DNA of 7,359 nt from positions 1-7,359 of the forward strand of contig JAUVKA010000197.1 of assembly GCA_030592205.1 (NCBI GenBank), in the 5' to 3' direction. Shown here piece by piece: positions 7,026 through 7,359 of the stretch. The position numbers and the translations under genes were made by a program. The notes beneath the pieces were generated by a model that searched no databases, had not been told where the DNA came from, and saw only the letters and a list, made by a program, of their open reading frames with translations. The DNA is from Bacteroidota bacterium (lineage in GTDB: Bacteria; Bacteroidota; Bacteroidia; Bacteroidales; UBA12481). Each line of letters opens with the position of its first letter. Within the stretch, counting starts at the first letter, position 1.

Positions 7026-7355
7026 TTACGCATTCTTTCCATCAATTAACTGATGTTCAAGTAACCCATTGTATTTCTCCAGCAGTATAGTGTATTTAGC
7101 ACTCAGCTCATTAAGCTCTTTCTTCAGCTGCTTCTCCTTTATTGATTGTTCTTTCTGATACACCCGATAATACTCAAATATGTCAAATTCTAGTATCAGG
7201 CTAATTTTTTGTGCTAATTCAAAATCTATGCTTTTTCTTGACTCCATGCTATCCACATTCTGAGGACTGCATCCAAGCTTTCTAGCAAACATACTTTTGG
7301 TCAACCCCCTTCTTTCACGTTGTTCACGGATTAATTTACCTACCATTTTTGCCAT
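7026..7355 (-). CDS. Small XRE-family helix-turn-helix protein with coiled-coil tail
   Basis: The visible product is 109 residues. Residues about 5-60 form an XRE/Cro-type DNA-binding domain: IREQRERRGLTKSMFARKLG (9-28) supplies helices 1-2, SPQNVDSMESRKS (30-42) the recognition helix region, and FELAQKISLILEFDIFEYY (45-63) the last two helices. Residues about 66-103 are rich in K, E and L with heptad-like spacing (EKQLKKELNELSAKYTILLEKYNGLLE), suggesting a coiled coil for dimerisation. It is probably a cytoplasmic transcription factor, but the target is unknown; it points away from the rhamnose genes and need not regulate them. Only four bases remain upstream of the ATG and no in-frame stop is seen, so a more upstream start outside the window cannot be excluded; M4 is another possible start. 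No partner toxin or phage gene is visible. Confidence 0.8.
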   Translation of the reverse strand: MAKMVGKLIREQRERRGLTKSMFARKLGCSPQNVDSMESRKSIDFELAQKISLILEFDIFEYYRVYQKEQSIKEKQLKKELNELSAKYTILLEKYNGLLEHQLIDGKNA

Positions 7356-7359
7356 GCTA

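Noticed and set aside
1..7359. CRISPR array, tRNA/rRNA genes, insertion sequence or defence island
   Set aside because: No regularly spaced repeats, no cloverleaf or rRNA-like segments, and no transposase, nuclease or toxin-antitoxin signatures were seen on either strand.

Overview
The window looks like part of a chromosome from a member of the Bacteroidota. The DNA is moderately AT-rich. Start codons are preceded by A-rich leaders rather than clear Shine-Dalgarno sites (for example before 1156, 2427 and 3682). The gene content, an RhaT/RhaA sugar cluster next to a secreted glycoside hydrolase, fits a polysaccharide-degrading marine or gut bacterium. The genus cannot be fixed from sequence reading alone.

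Layout. Positions 21-6584 hold five co-directional + strand loci: an L-rhamnose/H+ symporter (rhaT), L-rhamnose isomerase (rhaA), a class II aldolase of the RhaE type, a secreted multidomain glycoside hydrolase that resembles clan GH-D (GH36/GH27-like), and a broken flavodoxin-family gene. Spacings are 82 nt (containing a perfect 28-nt palindrome), 2 nt, 115 nt (containing a GC-rich hairpin) and 0 nt, which is consistent with one transcription unit, possibly with internal processing or attenuation at the two stem-loops. After 6584 comes about 440 nt of non-coding, increasingly AT-rich DNA with small inverted repeats and a terminator-like hairpin. A small minus-strand XRE-type helix-turn-helix gene with a coiled-coil tail (7026-7355) then runs to the window edge.

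How the genes work together. The hydrolase is predicted to be exported and to trim a glycan. Free L-rhamnose enters through RhaT and RhaA converts it to L-rhamnulose. A rhamnulokinase, not seen here, would make L-rhamnulose 1-phosphate, and the aldolase would split that into dihydroxyacetone phosphate and L-lactaldehyde. The aldolase matches the N-terminal half of the bifunctional RhaEW (aldolase plus dehydrogenase) proteins but ends before the dehydrogenase domain. Lactaldehyde handling and the kinase must therefore lie outside this window.

Main points for a second look: the hydrolase, whose family and substrate I cannot name but which is physically linked to rhamnose catabolism; the stand-alone RhaE-type aldolase; the internal-deletion flavodoxin pseudogene abutting the hydrolase stop codon; and the 28-nt perfect palindrome, which may be a dispersed repeat. 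I see no CRISPR array, tRNA, rRNA, transposase or clear defence system.
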